DNA from: Calditerrivibrio sp.
Lineage (GTDB): Bacteria; Chrysiogenota; Deferribacteres; Deferribacterales; Calditerrivibrionaceae
NCBI GenBank assembly: GCA_020217115.1
Contig: JAIWOA010000048.1
Coordinates: 1-10,000, forward strand
Reading direction: 5' to 3'
DNA length: 10,000 nucleotides
Shown: piece after piece, positions 6,789-10,000 of the stretch
Layout: each line of letters begins with the position of its first letter
How positions within the stretch are numbered: the first letter of the stretch is position 1
Position numbers and translations under genes: made by a program
The notes under the pieces: model-generated
Seen by the model: only the letters and a program-made list of their open reading frames with translations
Told to the model about the DNA's origin: nothing
The model's database searches: none

Positions 6789-9427
6789 AAATTGTTATAA
6801 CCCACCACAATCCAGATTTTGATGCTTTTTCAAGTGCCTATGCAGCATTTAAGCTTCATAACTGTGATAAAATATTTATAAGCCATACAGTGGAAGCTAA
6901 TGTTGGAAAATACATTGAGGATATGGACTTTGGCATTCCATATGCAAAGGTAAATGAAAGATTCATAGAGCAATTTGACTCAGAGATAGAGCTTTTGGTT
7001 ATCACTGATTGTAAACTTACAACAAGATTAAAATATCTCAACAAACTTACAACTCTTGCAAAAAAAATAATAATCTATGATCACCATCATACAGACAACA
7101 TAGATATAATGGCAGAAGAGATATATCTGGAAAAAATTGGTGCCACAGTATCTATTATAACAAAAAAATTAAAAGAGAATAATATAACCCTTACAAAGGA
7201 TGAAGCTACCCTTCTGATGATGGGAATCTATGAAGATACAGGTTTTTTAACATTCAATACCACTACAGTTGAAGATATGGAAGCAGCAGCTTTCCTATTG
7301 AAAAACAGAGCAGATCTACCAATAGTATCAGAATATATAAAAAGAGAACTTAGTAAGGAGCAGATATTATTATTAAATGAGCTTATTGTAAATACCACTA
7401 TTTTCATGATAGACAAGGTATTTATAGGTGTAACACACGCCAATACAGATGAATATATCGGAGATATAGCATTCTTGGCCCACAAACTTATAGAAATGGA
7501 GAACTTTGATGCATTATTTTTAAGTGTGAGGGTATCAGACAGAGTTGTAGTTGTTGGTAGAAGCCGTACAGATAAAGTGGATGTGTCAAAAATATTATAT
7601 TTTTTTGGTGGTGGAGGACACCCATCTGCTGGAAGTGCCATTGTAAAAGATTTGACACTAAATGAAACTTTGCAAAAGCTAAAGAATCTTATAAACGAAC
7701 ATATATCTCCGATCAAATTTGCCAAAGATCTTATGACAACCCCTGTAAAATTTGTACACACCGGACAAACAATAAAAGATGCAATAGAACTATTTATGAA
7801 ATATAACTTAAATGTAATGCCTGTTGTGAAAAATGATAAAACGTTGGGATTAATATTTCGCAGAGATATTTTGCATGGGGTAAAACATCGACTTGAAAAT
7901 GAACCTGTAGACTCTATAATGCAGACAGAATTTGAGACTATAACTCCATCAACCCCCATCGATGAGGTAAAAGATATAATGCTTTTAAAAAATCAGAAGA
8001 TGGTTCCTGTAGAATTAGACAATAAATTACTGGGTGTTATCACAAGAACAGATCTCCTCAGGTTAATGAAGGAGGAGATGATAAAAATGCCACGATTTGC
8101 CAATGAAAAGGCAGAGATAGCTGTTTTTTTCAAGTCAAGGAATGTGACTGAACTCCTTAAAGATAAACTGCCAGAAGACTACTTTGATCTGCTAAACCTT
8201 ATAGGGATAACTGCAGATGAGCTTGATTTAAATGCATATGTTGTGGGTGGCTTTGTAAGGGATCTTCTTATGGGTAATGAGAATTTTGACGTTGACATAG
8301 TTGTTGAACTTGATGCAACAAAATTAGCAAAGGAAGTGGCAAAAAAGTTTAAAGCAAAGGTTGCTGTTCATGAAAAATTTAAAACGGCAGTTGTAATTCT
8401 AAATGATGGAAAAAGGATAGATTTTGCTACAGCCAGAACAGAATATTATAATATGCCAGCATCAGCACCAGAAGTAGAAATATCATCAATAAAAAACGAC
8501 CTTTTTAGAAGGGATTTTACAATAAATGCCATGGCAATAAGGATAAATAAAAAGAGTTTTGGCACACTCCTTGACTTTTATGGTGGACAAAGGGATATTA
8601 TAGATAAAAAGATAAGAGTGTTACACAACTTAAGCTTTATAGATGATCCATCAAGAGGTCTTCGTGCAATAAGATTCCTCGTTAGGTTTGGATTTGAAAT
8701 CGGACCTCATACCCACAAATTGTTAAAACATGCTATCCAGCTTAAACTTTTTGACAGAATATTGGGTAATAGGCTATTTTTAGAACTAAAATATATACTC
8801 TCCGAAAAAAACTACTATATTGCCATACAAAAATTAACAGAATATGGTATAATGAAATTTTTCTCTCAAAAGTTTAAACTGGATGAACATAAAAAGGAGA
8901 TTTTTGAAAATTTTGAAAGATATTCAATCTGGTATGAGGTTCAGTGTGGTAAAGATGTAAAAAGTTACATGGTGAGATTCCTTATTCTATTTCAAGACCA
9001 TAAAAAATCGGAATTTGAGTCTATATGTGATAGACTTGAATTTGCAAATGATGAAAAAAATATATTTGTGGAAAGTTTTGCAAGAAGTAAATATGCCACA
9101 ACTAAAATAAGGAAGAATCCTAATATGAAAAATTCAGAATTATATCTATTACTGAAAAATTTAGCTGATGAATTTATACTTTTTATATTATCAATGCTTG
9201 GAGATGATTACGAATATATAATCAAAAAGTATGTAACAGAGCTCAGAAATATAAAATTACATATAAATGGTAACGATCTTATAGCAATAGGTTTTAAACC
9301 TTCTATAGCATTTAATATGATATTTAACCAATTGATAATGCTCAAGCTTGACAATATGATAAAAACTAAAGAAGATGAGATCGATATGGCCAAAAAACTA
9401 TATGAGGAATTTTTAAATGGAAAATAA
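6785..9427 (+). CDS. DHH/DHHA1-CBS-CBS-tRNA nucleotidyltransferase (poly(A) polymerase family) fusion
   Basis: An 880-residue multidomain protein. Residues 1-160 form a DHH phosphoesterase with H7/D11/D13 (HxNPDFD), D75 (ITDCK), D99-H100-H101 (YDHHH) and D151 (GIYEDTG), all likely metal ligands. A DHHA1 domain follows, with GGGGHPSAGSA (275-285). Two CBS domains lie at about 312-370 and 374-430. The rest is a class II nucleotidyltransferase: GGFVRDLLMG with D502 and D504, motif B RRDFTINAMA (575-584), and the base-recognition motif DDPSRGLRAIRF (620-631). Helical neck/body/tail domains follow to the end. This architecture occurs in other deep-branching bacteria, and an Aquifex homologue is known as an A-adding tRNA enzyme paired with a CC-adding one. 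Here it could be an A-adding, full CCA-adding or poly(A)-adding enzyme. The DHH part may hydrolyse nucleotides or short oligonucleotides, and the CBS pair may sense adenine nucleotides. The ATG overlaps the xer stop (ATGA). Confidence 0.93.
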   Translation: MKIVITHHNPDFDAFSSAYAAFKLHNCDKIFISHTVEANVGKYIEDMDFGIPYAKVNERFIEQFDSEIELLVITDCKLTTRLKYLNKLTTLAKKIIIYDHHHTDNIDIMAEEIYLEKIGATVSIITKKLKENNITLTKDEATLLMMGIYEDTGFLTFNTTTVEDMEAAAFLLKNRADLPIVSEYIKRELSKEQILLLNELIVNTTIFMIDKVFIGVTHANTDEYIGDIAFLAHKLIEMENFDALFLSVRVSDRVVVVGRSRTDKVDVSKILYFFGGGGHPSAGSAIVKDLTLNETLQKLKNLINEHISPIKFAKDLMTTPVKFVHTGQTIKDAIELFMKYNLNVMPVVKNDKTLGLIFRRDILHGVKHRLENEPVDSIMQTEFETITPSTPIDEVKDIMLLKNQKMVPVELDNKLLGVITRTDLLRLMKEEMIKMPRFANEKAEIAVFFKSRNVTELLKDKLPEDYFDLLNLIGITADELDLNAYVVGGFVRDLLMGNENFDVDIVVELDATKLAKEVAKKFKAKVAVHEKFKTAVVILNDGKRIDFATARTEYYNMPASAPEVEISSIKNDLFRRDFTINAMAIRINKKSFGTLLDFYGGQRDIIDKKIRVLHNLSFIDDPSRGLRAIRFLVRFGFEIGPHTHKLLKHAIQLKLFDRILGNRLFLELKYILSEKNYYIAIQKLTEYGIMKFFSQKFKLDEHKKEIFENFERYSIWYEVQCGKDVKSYMVRFLILFQDHKKSEFESICDRLEFANDEKNIFVESFARSKYATTKIRKNPNMKNSELYLLLKNLADEFILFILSMLGDDYEYIIKKYVTELRNIKLHINGNDLIAIGFKPSIAFNMIFNQLIMLKLDNMIKTKEDEIDMAKKLYEEFLNGK

Positions 9428-10000
9428 AGTGATAAATATTGAGGAAAATCTTATTCAAGAGATTATTGGTCCAAACGATTCCTTTATAAGAAGGATAATG
9501 GAAAAGATGAATGTGGAGATAGTTATTAGGGGGGAGATGCTAAAGATCTCAGGCAACGAAGATGATTTGAGAAAAACTATAGAATTAATACTAAAACTCA
9601 AAGAGATAGCAACGAAAAAACATATAAGTAGCTCAGATATTGATTATGCTATAAATATGGCAAAATCAAACGATACCAGTGTGATAGCAGATGTTTTGAC
9701 AGAAAAAATAAAGGTGGCAGGAAGAATAAAAGAGGTAACTGCAAAAACAAAGAATCAAAAAAGATATGTTGAGTCAATAAACAAAAATGATATAGTTTTT
9801 GGGATAGGACCAGCAGGTACTGGTAAAACATACCTTGCTGTGGCTATGGCTGTAAACTATTATATTACAAAAAAAGTCAATCGGATAATTCTCACAAGAC
9901 CAGCTGTAGAAGCTGGCGAAAGGCTTGGATTTCTTCCGGGAGATATTGCTGACAAAATAAACCCATACCTCAGACCACTATACGACGCATTGTATACGAT
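9417..10000 (+). CDS. PhoH-family ATPase, 5' part (cut by the window edge)
   Basis: The first 194 residues of a PhoH/YbeZ-like protein run to the window edge. Residues 1-70 form a KH-like N-terminal region with a GPNDSFIRRIMEKMNVEI segment typical of bacterial PhoH. The ATPase domain starts near 110, with Walker A GPAGTGKT (131-138), then ILTRPAVEAGERLGFLPGD (158-176) and NPYLRPLYDAL, which are hallmark PhoH blocks. PhoH proteins are P-loop NTPases linked to RNA metabolism, often encoded beside ybeY; that region would lie beyond the window. The ATG at 9417 overlaps the previous stop by 11 bases. It is preceded by GAGG (9404-9407) nine bases upstream, inside the preceding gene. The gene looks intact as far as it is seen. 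Confidence 0.95.
   Translation, partial: MENKVINIEENLIQEIIGPNDSFIRRIMEKMNVEIVIRGEMLKISGNEDDLRKTIELILKLKEIATKKHISSSDIDYAINMAKSNDTSVIADVLTEKIKVAGRIKEVTAKTKNQKRYVESINKNDIVFGIGPAGTGKTYLAVAMAVNYYITKKVNRIILTRPAVEAGERLGFLPGDIADKINPYLRPLYDALYT

Noticed and set aside
6473..6808. 111-residue minus-strand frame across the end of xer
   Set aside because: It is antisense to the catalytic HxxR and tyrosine motifs and to the xer/next-gene overlap, and has no family resemblance.
7228..7959. 243-residue open frame on the minus strand inside the nucleotidyltransferase gene
   Set aside because: It lies wholly opposite strongly conserved DHHA1 and CBS coding sequence. It has a serine/cysteine-rich shadow composition and no recognisable domain.
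1..10000. CRISPR array, insertion sequence or toxin-antitoxin system
   Set aside because: No regularly spaced repeats, transposase motifs or terminal inverted repeats were seen. Nearly all bases are accounted for by recognised genes.

Overview
The window is an ordinary, densely packed chromosomal segment of an AT-rich bacterium. Two gene sets point away from each other around a 121-base intergenic region at 5121-5241. The combination seen here suggests a Deferribacterota-type organism, possibly a relative of Deferribacter or Calditerrivibrio: low GC content, a malic enzyme fused to a phosphotransacetylase-like domain, a FeoB with an atypical gate motif, and a DHH-CBS-nucleotidyltransferase fusion next to a Xer recombinase and PhoH. 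This placement is an inference from gene content and was not tested by a search.

Minus strand, read from right to left. A MaeB-type malic enzyme (2844-5120) ends at a strong intrinsic terminator (about 2800-2825). A good sigma-70-like promoter (2737-2766) then starts a compact feoB-feoA-rseC operon (2696 down to 144) whose genes overlap by 4 and 17 bases. After it comes a tRNA-Leu(CAA) gene (7-91), probably with its own promoter. The Feo genes import ferrous iron. The third gene encodes a two-helix membrane protein with a cysteine cluster of the RseC/SoxR-reducing type, in the position where FeoC sits in enterobacteria.

Plus strand, read from left to right. A deoxyribose-phosphate aldolase (deoC, 5242-5892) with a GTG start is followed after 5 bases by a complete XerC/XerD-family tyrosine recombinase (5898-6788). 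Next is an 880-residue protein (6785-9427) joining a DHH/DHHA1 phosphoesterase, two CBS domains and a class II tRNA nucleotidyltransferase/poly(A) polymerase. Last is the 5' part of a PhoH-family ATPase (9417 to the window edge). The final three genes overlap or nearly overlap, so they are probably co-transcribed. The last two suggest an RNA-maintenance theme: 3'-end addition, possible nucleotide or oligonucleotide cleavage, and an RNA-linked PhoH ATPase.

I see no mobile element, CRISPR array, defence system or clearly new system. The points most worth a second look are the fused nucleotidyltransferase, the RseC-like protein in the Feo operon, the divergent FeoB gate, and two short inverted repeats in the regulatory regions.
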